Part shown: piece after piece, positions 34,115 through 45,697 of the stretch
How positions within the stretch are numbered: the first letter of the stretch is position 1
Layout: each line of letters begins with the position of its first letter
NCBI GenBank assembly: GCA_023374045.1
Contig: CM041779.1
Span: 142,488,294 to 142,552,293, forward strand
Length of the DNA: 64,000 bases
Source of the DNA: Limonium bicolor
Taxonomy: Eukaryota > Streptophyta > Magnoliopsida > Caryophyllales > Plumbaginaceae
Direction: 5' to 3'
Notes under the pieces: model-generated
Databases searched by the model: none
What the model was told of the DNA's origin: nothing
What the model saw: only the letters and a program-made list of their open reading frames with translations
Program-made: the position numbers and the translations under genes

Positions 34115-35044
34115 ACCTGTAAAGTTTCTAATTTCTCATTTCTGTTTGCTCTCGCCGCGTCACATTCCTTTCCTCCTCAGTCCATCCTCGACATGGAGCT
34201 CGACCTCTCCTCCAGTTTTGCCAGTTCACCTCTGACTCTCCTCCCCAGTCCATCCATCCATCCCTGAGCTCGATATTACTCTTCCTCTCCTCCACTATCC
34301 TTTGCAGTCGCACTTCAAGCGCCAACTAGAGAAAGAGAGGCAGAGGGTTTTGAGTCACTTCTTCACCAGTTTTCCTCTTCTCATCCGCACTCAGTGAGTT
34401 CTCTAGTATTTTCATTCTCCTAAGTTGCTTCTTGTGAGAGTCTAAACAAAGATAACTAGGGTATCCAGGTCTTGACATAAGTGATCTGCAGAACCGATTC
34501 TTTCCCAAGATCGTCATTCATTATGTATTAACTTCTGATTTTTCCATGTGCTTGATTTACAACCTAACATGTGTTTTGTTTTGTTTCATCCTCTAATCTT
34601 TTCAGGAAACAATCATTCTCTATCTCGGTATTTCATTTCTAATCCGAACAACTCACAAATTTTGAGCTTGGAGCCTTTCTGTGGGTGTGAAACAAAAGGG
34701 TCTGGGCTATTCCGAGCTGTAATCTTAGGTCAAGCACATTCTTGGTTAGTAGATCCATGTATAGCTCTATGTTTAGAGATGCTTTGTTTTGGGAAATTTG
34801 TATGTTTATGGTTTGTCTCCCAAGTCATAGTTCTTGTTTCTTTTATATATTACCAGTATTACTTTTCTGTTCTGTCTATCATCTTAGTATATCAGCTTGA
34901 ATGTTCTCTGCTTTTCGTAGTTTTCTGAAATGGTCACTCCACATATATTGTTGTGTCTAAGTCAAGAACTTACTAAAGTTTATATGTATTATTCTTTTCG
35001 ATTAAATTGTTACTCATGGAACTGTTGTTGCATCATGCCTTCAG
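34115..35044 (+). other. Leader-like and intron-like sequence upstream of the CCC pseudogene
   Basis: 34130-34400 is C/T-rich and GC-richer than its surroundings, ends with cactcagtgagttctctag (a donor-like site near 34394), and looks like the 5' UTR of a plant gene. 34410-35044 is T-rich and intron-like. The open frame at 34548-34928 is hydrophobic and unrecognised. Whether this leader belongs to the cotransporter fragment at 35045 or was joined to it is not decided here; the N-terminal CCC exons are missing. Confidence 0.35.
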
Positions 35045-35990
35045 GGTGGTAAACCCTATTACCTATTTGGGCATGCCCTTGGTCCGAAGGTTGAGGTTAG
35101 CATTGGGTCATGTTTTTTTCCTTCGAACTGCAGTTGTCGGAGCTCTGTGAGTGTATGCTTTAGAACTTTTTATTTTTTTGTATTTTATGACATTGAAAAA
35201 GTGCCTTTGATCATAAGAAGATACCTTGTGACCTTCATATCTGTAAATTTTTTTGGCTCATATGGTCTTAGTGTTTTGTTTGAGGTTTTCTTTATTTATT
35301 TTCCTTCTCTCTTTTTTATTTGTTATTGTTCAACATTGTAGGTATGTTCTAGGAGCTATTGAAACTTTTCTTGATGTCGTTCCTGGTGTCGGTACTTTTA
35401 CAGGTATTTACGTAAAAATAGTGTCTTGTATCCCTTACTTTATTTTGTGTAAAGTATGCTGCCTGAAATGCACTTGTTTTGTACTGGTTCTAATAGTAGA
35501 TTATTGACGAGACTCACTTTATATTGTTGTTGAAATATTTTGCTAATGAAGTCAAATTTCAAAGGGTTGATTACGTAGCTCTCAGATATTTTGCTGATTT
35601 ATAGAGATGTATCCTTACATTTGTATAATTATTTTACACTCTTGTCAGAGAAGTTGAAAGTATATCTTTATGAGATCTCAAATCTCTCACACAGAACCCT
35701 TTTTGTCAAAATGGCAAGGCCTCTGATGTGAGTTTTAAAAAATCAAAACATACAAATTTGGATGTATAAATGTGTGGCATTCATGGAGGTTAACCTGCAG
35801 AGTATACGATGAACCATTGATTATTACCCGCTTTCAAAACTTTGTTTGGTTGAACATGCTTCAATATTTTGGTCTGATGTTTGGTGTAGAGACGATTACT
35901 CAAGTGAGTGGCACAATAGTGGCTCCCATGTACCGTCCTAGCATACATGGCCTGCAAGTTTATAGAATTACTGTTACGATCCTTCTGTGC
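35045..35990 (+). pseudogene. Cation-chloride cotransporter (CCC1-type) fragment, three exons
   Basis: Plant CCC1 carries Na+/K+ with Cl- across endomembranes. Three consecutive exons are visible: 35045-35146 (GGKPYYLFGHALGPK), 35342-35403 (YVLGAIETFLDVVPGVGTFT) and 35890 to about 35990 (ETITQVSGTIVAP followed by LQVYRITVTILLC). Splice sites are GT/AG and the phases fit. One extra C near 35121 shifts the frame in the first exon. The third exon stops abruptly at CTTCTGTGC, where a chromovirus LTR begins. Upstream exons for the N-terminus and first membrane spans are absent. It is a pseudogene cut by a transposon; the downstream part, if kept, lies right of the window. Confidence 0.85.
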
Positions 35991-36940
35991 AGAAATACCC
36001 CGAACTTAAAAATGGTGATTAAATAATTCTAATATGGTATCTGAGGGCCTAATAGTGCCTAAAGATCATTGGTGGAGAAAATAAATCCAAAAGAAAAGAG
36101 AAAACGCTTAAAAGGCATAAAACGTAAAATTGTGCGTTACGTAACTCTAGGAGGTGTGTGACCTCGATTAGGATCGTAGAGGGATTCTTAAGGCTTAGTT
36201 ATTCCTAATTAAGATACGAGAACAATTCCCGAAGGAAACGGATCCACAAAATGGATTAAAAACGCTAATGAAGCTTTAAAACACGTTTTTCGAGAAAACC
36301 CGAAAACGTGACTTTGAGTGGTCAAACGGACCCGTAAAAATTATAGTCAATCAAATAACTATAATTAAACATTAGTGGAAGCTTAAGAACCATTAAAATT
36401 AAAGAAACGAGAAAAATCCGGAAAACGGGCCCGGTTAGTGAATAGTGCTAAAACCGGGTAATTAACGAACATTATTGCGAAAAGACGAAAACGCCCCCGG
36501 TCTATATTACTTAGTGGGCCGGTTTTTATGAGTGTTAGCACTCTCCCATCCCACTTAATTAATCCAGCCCATTGTTAGTCAAAAGAAGACAAAAAGGAAA
36601 AAGTAGAAAAAAAGTACAAAATCACCTTTACTCTCTCTCTCCCCTCATTTCCCTCCTCCCTCTCTCGTTTATTTCTCCTTCCTTCTGCAGACCCACTGCT
36701 CCCTCTTCTTCCTCCCTCCTTCTTGAACATTTTTGAAGCCCCATTAATGGCTTCCCCTCCTTCTTTCACTTGCCCAAGCCAACTCAAGGCTCCAAACTTA
36801 AAAACAAAATACATATGTGTGCTCTCCTCATCAAGGGCTCCATTTCCCTCTTTTCAAAATTTCAAATGGAGGAAGTTTACCTCCATGGGTGTTGGCCATT
36901 TGAAGAGAAAACTACATTTTAAGGGGCTAGATTGTCTCCC
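35988..36940 (+). mobile_element. Chromovirus LTR, left part (continues at 49470)
   Basis: The sequence starts TGCAGAAATACCCCGAACTT, close to the LTR start of the minus-strand chromovirus in this window (TGAAATACCCCTAACTTT). It is directly abutted to the broken cotransporter exon. It continues with typical LTR features (aaaacgggcccggt, CT-rich block near 36640-36720) to the Athila insertion site at 36940. I read it as the 5' LTR of an older plus-strand chromovirus whose body is outside the window or lost. Confidence 0.55.
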
Positions 36941-38285
36941 TGATAAGTGGTGAAATAATGCTATTTTAAGAGCTTCATTTACTTTTATTCTATTGGATGC
37001 ATAACTTGTTTCACCACTTAATAGAGTGTTTTAGTGATTAATAATAACTAATAAAGTTTGATCTCTTGATAGGTAAAAGCTCATTTTGAGCTTCCTTTGA
37101 GTTAGTAGCATGCATCAACGGATTCCTCATCCTTCAAGCTTTCCAATGCCACAAACGGGGAGCAATTCCGAGCCACAATGAAGATTCTAGGCCCAGAGGA
37201 AGTTAGAGCAAATCTCTGGAGCAGGACCGACACCCAAGCTACTGGAATCGTCCGACCCATAAGCCTGGGTCGGACATGGGTCAGACGTACTTAAAATTAC
37301 TCACGTGCTATCTTCTTCGGAGACCGACCGACCCACGGGTCCGACCCAGTCTGGGTCGGACGGAAAATCTGCCCACATCTGCGTTTTTAAAAGCTGATTC
37401 TGGGGACTCTTATCCCATTATGAAACACCCACGACTTCAACCCTAAACAGACGAGAGAGAGGCAAAAATAGAGGAGAAAATAAGAGGAGAAGAGAAGAGA
37501 AGAAAGGAGGAAGAAGAAAGTGAAGATTTCTACCTCCATTGAAGCTTGGAAGCTCCTCTAATGGCTGATTCTCCCTTTTCCTTGCTCTTTCCTTTAGCTA
37601 TGTCTGAGTAGTTCCATTTGTATCCTAGGATGAGGGTTTGAACCCATTTTGCTCATTGAATGCTAGAAACCTAACTCATTAATTACTCTTGTTTTATTCC
37701 CTTCAATAACAATTAATGCACTAAACTGATCTCTTATTGCATTTATGGTGGTTTCATTCAATATTTGAGCTTGAGTTTCGAACTAGACCAAGAAGGGAGT
37801 AAACCCTAACTTTTGCTTTCTTGATTCTGGAAGTGAATGCTTGGGGCTATTGTTTAAGAGTGCTTGCTTAATGCTACTTGATGACTTGAACCTCCTTTAA
37901 TTAAGGGGTTTGATTATTTAGGTAAGAATTGGACTTCCCATGATTTGGGGATTCATGAGCTAAACTCTAATAGGCACTGAGATGATGAGTTATGGTTTTG
38001 AAGTTCTTTGAGTGAGTTGGGTGATTCCCACTATCCTAGGGTACTCTCCCCATCCATTCCATACACCAACACTTTACTGTTTTTGTTGCATTTCAATTAA
38101 AACAACCAAGCTTGCCTCTGGCTAAACCCCCATTTTACTGCTTATTCGCACTAAACTATATTACCGAAGCTCGGGATTTAGAAACCAATTTCCTTGTGGA
38201 TACGACACTTGTTTTACTGCAACGAATTGGGTGCACTTGCCCATTTTAGCTAGGTTTAATTACTATGTATGTATTTTGCCCAACA
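36941..38285 (+). repeat. 5' LTR of the Athila-like element
   Basis: Starts TGATAAGTGG and ends GCCCAACA. It contains inverted-repeat words tccgaccca..tgggtcgga (37251-37274, and again near 37329-37362) that resemble the tandem repeats at 44229-44476. It contains short purine-rich tracts (gagaggaga type, near 37450-37510). It is 1345 bases, against 1364 for the 3' copy, mainly because the 3' copy has a short extra block near 48250. Confidence 0.95.
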
Positions 38286-38291
38286 AGTTTA

Positions 38292-38309
38292 TGGCGCCGT
38301 TGCCGGGGA
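38292..38309 (+). other. Primer binding site, tRNA-Asp
   Basis: TGGCGCCGTTGCCGGGGA is exactly complementary to the 3' end of plant tRNA-Asp with CCA. It lies six bases after the LTR. tRNA-Asp priming is characteristic of the Athila lineage. Confidence 0.92.
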
Positions 38310-38488
38310 AATTGATTATTCAATTTCCCTTGGTTCGGTACTTTAGTTTTTGTGCATTTGGTACTTTTATCTATTTTATTTCATTTGTGGTATTTGTGTT
38401 TTTAGCTGTTGTCTATATTTTTACATATCTGTCTACTTAAGAGCATTTGGTGTTGGTGCAGTTTAGGTACCTTCTGTTTTCTCGGTGT

Positions 38489-39742
38489 ATGCCAAACACT
38501 CGAGCCAAAGGATCTCCACTTGTTAGTCCGAGACCCGAGCTCGAGCGCATTGTTGAGAGCTATCCGAACTGTGAAAAATTCAATCATGAATGATAGACCC
38601 GGTGATTGAAGACAACGGAAACCAACAACAAAGGCTCTCAGACTACAACCAGCCGGACACCGAAGGGAGACCTTCGGCCATAGTCCTACCGGAGTTGACG
38701 CCTCAAGAGGCCGGACAATGGGTATTCAAGACTCACTACATCACTGCTGTTCGGGACTTAGGAAAATTCAGTGGAGCAAATCCTGATGACGCTCCGAACC
38801 ACCTAAGTCTCTTTCCTTGATTTTTGTAATTCCTTCGGGAAAGACGGTAACGGTAAAGGAGAGAATCCGGTTGCAGCTTTTCCCCCATTCCTTATCCGAC
38901 TCCGCATCAAGATGGTTTAGAAGCTTACCGCCCCAATCAATCCAAACATGGGTACAAATGGCTCAAAGTTCCTTGCCAAATACTACCCGACTAGTAGGAC
39001 GAGGCAACTGATTGGAGAGATTAATACATTCTGCCAAGAGCCCGGAGAAACCTTGTACGATGCATGGGACCGGTTCAAGGAGATGTTGATGAATTGCTCC
39101 CACCATGGGTTGGATGATCAATCGTTATGCCTGTCTTTCTTTAATGGGCTTGACGATGCGAACCGTTTGCTTGTGAATTCATCCGCGGGAGGTAGTTTCA
39201 TGACCAAGTCCCCTCAAGAAGGAATGGCACTTCTTGAGACAATGACTAGCAACACGACAATGGGAGAAATAAGGGAAGAACTCCAAGAGCGGCCGGTCTA
39301 CTTCATGTGAACCATCCGATCATCTTTCCGCCCAAATATCCTCACTCACAAAGATGGTGGAGAAGCTTGCTACATCCCAAAAAGAGAATGCAAAATCTGT
39401 AGCTTCATCATCTTCTACTTCAGCCACAGAGGGGTGTGCTATATGTGCGGGTCCCCATGAGACCCATTTTTGTGAAGGAAAAAGTTACATCGAGGGACAA
39501 GAAGATGTCAACTTTGTTAGCAGCCGCCCCAACTACAACTATAACAACAACAATGCCCCATGGAGAAATCATCCTAATTTCTCATGGAGGAACAACGATT
39601 CCACCCAAGGAGGACCGAGTAATATTTCCAACAACTCGATGGGTTATAAACCTCAAGGGCCACACCAAGCAAACAATTCTCAAATGGGGTATAGACCTCA
39701 AGGTGGCCCGCCGGGATTCAGACCACAACAACAGTAACAACC

Positions 39743-39773
<31 letters not shown>

Positions 39774-40285
39774 CCATCCTCCTCCTCCTCTTCTGATGGT
39801 AACTTGGCTAGAATGGAAGCCATGATGCAAAACATGCAAAATATGACGATGAACTTCATGACTACCGCCCAAACTAAGTTCACCGAGCAGGAGGCCTGCA
39901 ACGCCAACCAGATGACATTTAACCAGAGCCTTAAAACTCAAGTTGATCAAATCTCAGAACAACTTGCTCAGAGACAGCCTGACATCCTTCCAAGTCAAAC
40001 GAAGCCTAATCCAAGAGAGCAAGCAAAAGCGGTAACACTAAGGAGTGGGAACTCCTTGATCCGTCATGCTCACATGAGGACATGGAGTCCCAAGAAGATG
40101 TAGCTCAAGAAGGAGAGCAAGAGATTGTTGAGGAACCACCACCTCCACCCAAGGAAGTTTCCAAGGAGAAGGGGTCTCCTGAACCTTCTACTTCTACACT
40201 CTCAAAACATCTTCCCCCTCTTCCTTTTCCCAATAGACTCAAAAAGAAAAATTTGGATGACAATTTGGGAAGTTTCTAAGCATTT
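38489..40285 (+). pseudogene. Athila-like gag, frameshifted
   Basis: The ATG at 38489 opens only 31 codons. Gag then continues in changing frames with EAGQWVFKTHYITAV, NPDDAPNHL, ERIRLQLFPHSLSDSASRWF, INTFCQEPGETLYDAWDRFK and GGSFMTKSPQEGMALLE. A zinc-knuckle-like CAICAGPHETHFC (about 39440-39475), an Asn-rich segment, and a CAA/CAG run (39723-39775) interrupted by one TAA follow. At least four frame changes and two stops are present. The C-terminal part ends with PFPNRLKKKNLDD, the usual bridge to the protease. Gag packages the element's RNA. Confidence 0.88.
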
Positions 40286-40950
40286 TCAAGAAATTAACGA
40301 TTAACATTCCTTTCTCTGATGCTTTGAAACAGATGCCGATCTATGCTAAGTTCATGAAGGACATCATAGCCAACAAGAGATCGCTGGAGGAAGCGGAAAC
40401 GTTCACCTCACCGAAGAAGTTTCGGCGGTTCTACAGAGAATCCTACCTCCAAAGCTTGGAGATCCCGGTCTACCTATTGTTCCTTGCTTTGTTGGTGAAA
40501 TTGACTGCGGTAGTGGGTTATGTGATCTAGGTGCTAGTATAAATCTTATGCCTCTCTCCACTTTTAATAAGCTTGGAATTGGTAAATGCACTCCCACTCC
40601 CATGCAATTGCAATTAGCAGATCGATTTGGTTATCCCTAAAGGGAAGGTAGAGGACTTGGTAGTAACTGTTGGTACATTTGTTTTCCCAGCTGATTTCAT
40701 TGTGATAGATATGGAAGAAGACCAGAGAGTGCCACTAATTTTGGGCAGACCTTTCATGAGAACTGCTAGAGCCCTTATAGATGTGGAGAAAGGCAAAATA
40801 ATTCTGCGACTTCATGATGAAAAATTAGAATTTGACATGTCTAAAGTAGTGAAGAGACGTCACAGGCTGAGGGTTTTTGCTATTGATGTCATAGATTCAA
40901 TTGTGCAGGATCACTCTTCTCTCTTGTTAAATCTGATGCTCTTGAGTTAG
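40286..40950 (+). pseudogene. Athila-like aspartic protease
   Basis: The core reads CDLGASINLMPLSTFNKLGIG (about 40522-40584), then a frame change, then VPLILGRPFMRTARALIDVEKG (about 40729-40790). These are the active-site and flap-following blocks of retropepsins of this lineage. The best open piece is 40627-40950. The protease would process the Gag-Pol polyprotein. Confidence 0.82.
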
Positions 40951-41309
40951 CTTTGTTTGAGCTTGTTTTGAACAGGAATTCCACCCAGATATGATTGAAA
41001 CGGTGGCTGAGTTGAACAGCAGATTTTCTGGCTATAGACCACGCTATCCGCCACCCGAACCATTGGAACGAGCTGCTCAGAAGCCGTTGCCTTCGGTTGA
41101 GAAGCCTCCCACTGTGGAGATGAAACCTCTACCCTCTCATCTTAAATATGCTTATTTGACTGATCCGTGCGTTCTACCTGTTATTATTTTCTTCTTCCTT
41201 GACAGGTGCGCAAGAGGAAAGTCTGATGAGGGTGCCGAAACCATAAACGGGCTATCGGGTGGACTATAGCCGACATCAAAGGGATCAGCCCTCATTTCTG
41301 CACCCACCG

Positions 41310-42615
41310 GATATTCATGGAAGATGACTACAAGCCGTTGGTCCAACCTCAGAGGAGGTTAAATCCAATATGAAGGAGGTTGTAAAAAAGGAAGTTCTTA
41401 AACTGTTAGATGCGGGGATTATCTATGCCATCTCCGACAGCAAATGGGTCAGCCCCGTGCAAGTGGTCCCAAAGAAAGGAGGCGTTACCGTCGTCCCCAA
41501 CGAAAAAGGTGAGCTGGTGTCTCAGAGGACTACCAATGGTTAGAGAGTTTGTATCGATTACCGGAAACTGAACACCGCCACCAGAAAAGACCACTTCCCT
41601 CTCCCGTTCATTGATCAAATGCTCGAGAGGTTGGCGGGACAAGACTATTACTGCTTTTTGGATGGATATTCGGGGTATCTCCAAATCCCCATAGCTCCTG
41701 AGGACCAGGAGAAGACGACATTTACATGCCCTTATGGGACATTTGCCTACACCCGGATGCCTTTCGGGCTTTGCAACGCCCCGGCCACTTTTCAGAGATG
41801 CATGATGGCAATCTTCTCCGACTTCTTAGAAAAAAGTATTGAAGTCTTTATGGACGACTTCTCCGTCTTCGGCACCTCCTTCGACACTTGCTTGGACAAC
41901 CTTGACGCTATCTTGATCCGGTGTGAGGAGACAAATCTTGTGCTCAATTGGGAAAAATGCCATTTTATGGTAAAAGAAGGAATTGTCTTGGGGCACAAGA
42001 TCTCTTCAGAAGGTATTGAGGTAGACAAAGCTAAAATTGAAGTAATTGAAAAGCTACCTCCTCCAACATCAGTGAAAGACATTCGAAGCTTCTTGGGTCA
42101 TGCCGGTTTCTACAGAAGGTTCAAAAGATTTCTCCAAAATCTCAAAACCCCTCTGCGACCTCTTGGCCAAGGATGTTAAATTTGAATTCACCGAAGAGTG
42201 CTTTAGTGCCTTCAACACCCTCAAACAGTGCCTTATATCTGCACCTATCGTGGTTTCCCCCGATTGGAGTTTACCGTTTGAGATCATGTGCGACGCCAGC
42301 GACTATGCGGTGGGGGCGGTCCTTTGTCAAAGAAGGAAAAGATATTGAGGAGTATCTACTACGCAAGTAGAACTCTCAATGATGCTCAAAAGAATTACGC
42401 CACCACCGAAAAGGAGCTGTTAGCTGTGGTTTTCGCCCTCGACAAATTCCGATCCTACCTCTTGGGCAGCAAGGTTGTGGTGCACACAGACCACTCGGCA
42501 CTGAAATACTTGTTCAACAAAGGTGATGCAAAACCTAGACTTCTCCGATGGATTCTGCTCTGCAGAATTTGAGATAGAGATCCGGGATAAACCGGGTGTA
42601 CAAATGTAGTAGCTG
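41310..42615 (+). pseudogene. Athila-like reverse transcriptase and RNase H
   Basis: Starting near KPLVQPQRRLNP, the RT blocks are in order: WVSPVQVVPKK, RVCIDYRKLN (after a TAG where Trp is expected, 41540), FLDGYSGYLQIPI, FGLCNAPATFQRCM and the catalytic FMDDFSVFG (about 41850-41876). RNase H follows with FEIMCDASDYAVGAVL, the Glu in YATTEKELLAVVFAL and HTDHSALKYL (about 42280-42520). Frame changes occur near 42120, 42330-42350 and 42555. All catalytic Asp residues of RT (DD) and the RNase H D-E-D are readable, so decay is mild. Confidence 0.9.
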
Positions 42616-42629
42616 ATCATCTATCTCGA

Positions 42630-44002
42630 ATGGAGGTCCCTGATGATGGTGTGCCAATCAATGAATTTTTCCCAGACGAGAGCATCTACATGATTGCCAA
42701 GACCGGAGACCCATGGTATGCGGACTTTGCAAATTATTTGGCAAGGGGAGTGGTCCCACCGGAGATGACCTACCAACAACGAAAGAAATTCTTCTCCGAT
42801 GTCAAGAGGTATTTCTGGGATGACCCTTTTCTTTTCAAAGTTTGTGCTGACGGGGTGATCCGGAGATGTGTGCCCATGAGCGAAGTGCAGGAAATTCTGA
42901 TTCACTGTCACTCGGGTGAAGCCGGAGGACACCACGGTCCGGCACGAACAGCATCCAAGGTTCTTCAAGCCGGATTTTTCTGGAAAACCCTTCATAAGGA
43001 CTGCCACTCGTTCGTTGCCTCCTGTGACCAATGTCAGAGGCTTGGGAACACTCACGCAAGCATGAGATGCCGCTCAACATAATGATAGAGGTTGAGCCGT
43101 TTGATTTGTGTATCGATTTCATGGGCCCCTTCCCATCTTCTTGTTCCAACTTGTTTATTCTTGTGGCGGTCGACTATGTGACCAAGTGGGTTGAAGCAAT
43201 TGCAACCCCGACTAATGACGCCAAGTTGTGATCAAATTTCTGAAGAAAAATTTTCACCCGGTTCGGGGTACCAAGAGCCATATTGAGTGATGGCGGGTCT
43301 CATTTTTGCAACAAACAATTTGAAGCGCTGATGACTAAATATGGAGTGAGACACAAGGTTGCCCTTCCTTATCACCCACAATGCAATGGCCAAGCTGAGG
43401 TCACCAACAGAGAGCTTAAATGGATCCTTCAAAAGACAGTAAGCTCCTCAAGGAAGGATTGGTCCATGAAGCTCGATGATGCATTGTGGGCATATAGGAC
43501 CGCCTACAAAACTCCAATCGGTATGTCCCCGTTCCGGCTTGTTTATGGGAAGTCTTGTCACTTGCCGGTTGAATTAGCGCATAAGTCATATTGGGCGGTG
43601 AAGGCCCTCAACTATGACCTCAAGAGCGCCGGTGACAAGAGACGGTTCCAATTGACCGAGTTAGAAGAGATTCGGGAGGAAGCCTACGAGAATAACCGCA
43701 TCTATAAAGAAAAGGACAAGAAATGGCATGATAAGATGATTATGAAACGGGAGTTTCACGAAGGTGACCGGGTTCTCCTCTACAACTCAAGGTTGAAGTT
43801 ATTCCCCGGGAAGTTAAAGTCTCATTGGGCTGGCCCTTTTACTGTCACGAAGGCCACCCCCTATGGAGCTTATGAGCTGAAGAACGTCAAGGGGGAGACT
43901 TTCATGGTCAACGGTTCTCGGCTAAAGCATTATCATGGAGGAGACATTCAAAAGGTTGAAGCTCGGGCTCTTTACTTAAGAGACCCTCCAGGTTCCATCT
44001 AA
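42630..44002 (+). pseudogene. Athila-like integrase
   Basis: The N-terminal zinc-binding domain reads [20 protein letters not shown] (about 42900-43045). The catalytic core has DFMGPF (~43116), [10 protein letters not shown] (~43280) and [16 protein letters not shown] with the Glu (~43385-43430). The C-terminal part is an open frame to 44002 ([21 protein letters not shown], then [10 protein letters not shown]). A frame change near 43060 and a one-base loss near 43229 split it. The GPF-type C-terminus without a chromodomain fits Athila and not chromoviruses. Confidence 0.9.
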
Positions 44003-44228
44003 CCTTACTACGGTCTAGCCAAAGACCTTAAAAAGACGGACAGCTTTTCGGGAGGCAACCCGGACTCCTTTCCATCTCTTTAAGCAATTCTGTTGTAGTA
44101 ATGTCTGTAGGTCCTTTTTGGTGTGTGTGGTTGTTTATTTTAGCTGTTTTTGCTTGTTTTTCTGGTTTCTATGGTCTTGGGATGACTGATAATGTTTTGA
44201 GGAGCAAAACAAAAGGATTTGGGGAATT
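44003..44228 (+). other. Post-pol conserved block of the Athila-like element
   Basis: Just after the integrase stop, ggtctagccaaagacc and gggaggcaacccgg form a short inverted-repeat-bearing block. It is also present in the decayed copy at 33149. Such a block is usual after pol in this lineage. No gene is seen. Confidence 0.6.
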
Positions 44229-44476
44229 TTTACCGTCCGACCCATACGTCCGACCCACTGTGGGTCGGACGGCTTGTTCTTCACAAACCCACTTCTGGAA
44301 TGGTCCGACCCACAGTCTGGGTCGGATCTGGGTCGGACCGCAAAATTGAACCCAACTTTCTGGAATGGTCCGACCCACAGCTCTGGGTCGGATCTGGGTC
44401 GGACCTGGTAAATTTTGAAAACCGACCTTTCTGGAATGGTCCGACCCACAGTCCTGGGTCGGATCTGGGTCGGCCT
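44229..44476 (+). repeat. 66-71 bp palindromic tandem repeats
   Basis: Three units start ttctggaatggtccgaccc at about 44292, 44358 and 44429. A partial unit precedes them from 44233. Each unit holds the inverted words ggtccgaccca and tgggtcgga, followed by a second tgggtcgga. The LTR has the same order (tggaatcgtccgaccca, tgggtcgga, tgggtcggac at 37243-37290), so the array looks derived from LTR sequence. Confidence 0.85.
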
Positions 44477-45697
44477 ACTCTAAATTTTGAAAAAAAAAAC
44501 AAAACGCTGCATTTTGAGAGTTTTGTTTAAACCTCTGCCATTTCCCTCAACCTCGCCCCCGACCCCCTCGATACCCAGACACCCAACCCACCCCCTGCGT
44601 TCTTCCCCTCAATCGCGCGCGCTGCATCGCACCACCCCTCACCACCGCCCTGCTCCAGCCGCCACGCCGACGCCGCGCCTGCTTCGACCGCCGCACCGCG
44701 CCGCCCACCGCCTCCGTCTCGCGCCCTCCTGCACTTCCTCCCTTGCGCGCACCTACCACCCTCCTTCTCCCTCTCTGTCGCGCGCCCAATACCCACCACC
44801 ACGCCACGCTGCGCCCATCCACCTCGCCTCCGACACCGCGCCGCCGCCCTACTTCCGTCGACGCCGGTCGCGCCTCCACCCCTGTGCCAGACCAGCCACG
44901 GCAGGCCACCCGAAGCCACCACCTCCCCTACAACCCCTAACTTCCCCATTTCCCCAATTCGGTTTTTAACCGATTTTGCACCCAAATCCCTCAAATTTTT
45001 ACTCCTTCTCTTCTACAATACACCAAGGTATGTGATTTTAACCCTAATGTGTCAAGTTTTGCAATTCTTGAGCAAGTTACAATTTGGGTTCAATTTAGGT
45101 CGAACCAAACGGGACCTTAGGTGAAAAATTATGATTTGTGCAATTTTGGTGATTTGCGTTAATTATAATTGTTAATTAGAGGGTGTGGGTGAAAAATTTA
45201 ATGTAAAACGTGGCAACGTGATGGATTTGGCATGACTTATGTGCTTACTCGCTTACATTGAATTATGCATTATTTGACCTCACTTAGTGGTATTCACTGC
45301 ATCCTAGTGCACTGTGAGCTTTCCTGGGCGTGGTGAGCATCACATTTTGTTCCAATGCCTAACGTAGTGTGCTCAATTGGTTGGAAATGGTGGTCTCTCA
45401 CAATATGCTAACTTGAGTACAATTTTACATTTGCTTATTGCCCTTTGAATAGCCTTTTTGCCAAGTGCTTTTGGGATGATGCACTATAATGAATGCCAAC
45501 CTTCGGGTTAGTTATGTGGAGGTTCTTAGAACCGGGAAAAGTGTAGAAAAACGGGGGAGACTGCCCAAATTTTCAATTTCTGTTGCACTTTTCTCTTTTA
45601 ATTCTCTGATTTTTAACCTTTCATCTAACTCTTTCTCTGTTGTTTGTTATTTCTTTTTGTGGTGTGTTCCTTTGTTTGATTTTGTTGTTTTAGAACA
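44477..45697 (+). promoter_or_regulatory. GC-rich leader and intron upstream of the extra ORF
   Basis: 44540-44940 is very C-rich and opens long frames on both strands by composition alone. A donor-like aag/gtatgtgatt lies at 45028, and an acceptor ttgttgttttag at 45693, five bases before the ATG at 45698. This suggests a spliced leader for the downstream ORF. The MULE-shared motif gtggaggttcttagaacc lies in the putative intron (45516-45571). Confidence 0.5.

Noticed and set aside
34548..34928. 126-codon hydrophobic plus-strand frame
   Set aside because: T-rich, no recognised domain, and located in intron-like sequence before the cotransporter fragment.
39582..39950. Minus-strand Cys- and Leu-rich frames
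   Set aside because: They are translations of the antisense of the CAA/CAG and TCC runs in gag, driven by composition.
44487..44994. Long open frames on both strands
   Set aside because: The block is extremely C-rich with few stops in any frame; the frames contain no recognisable domain and the block fits a leader.
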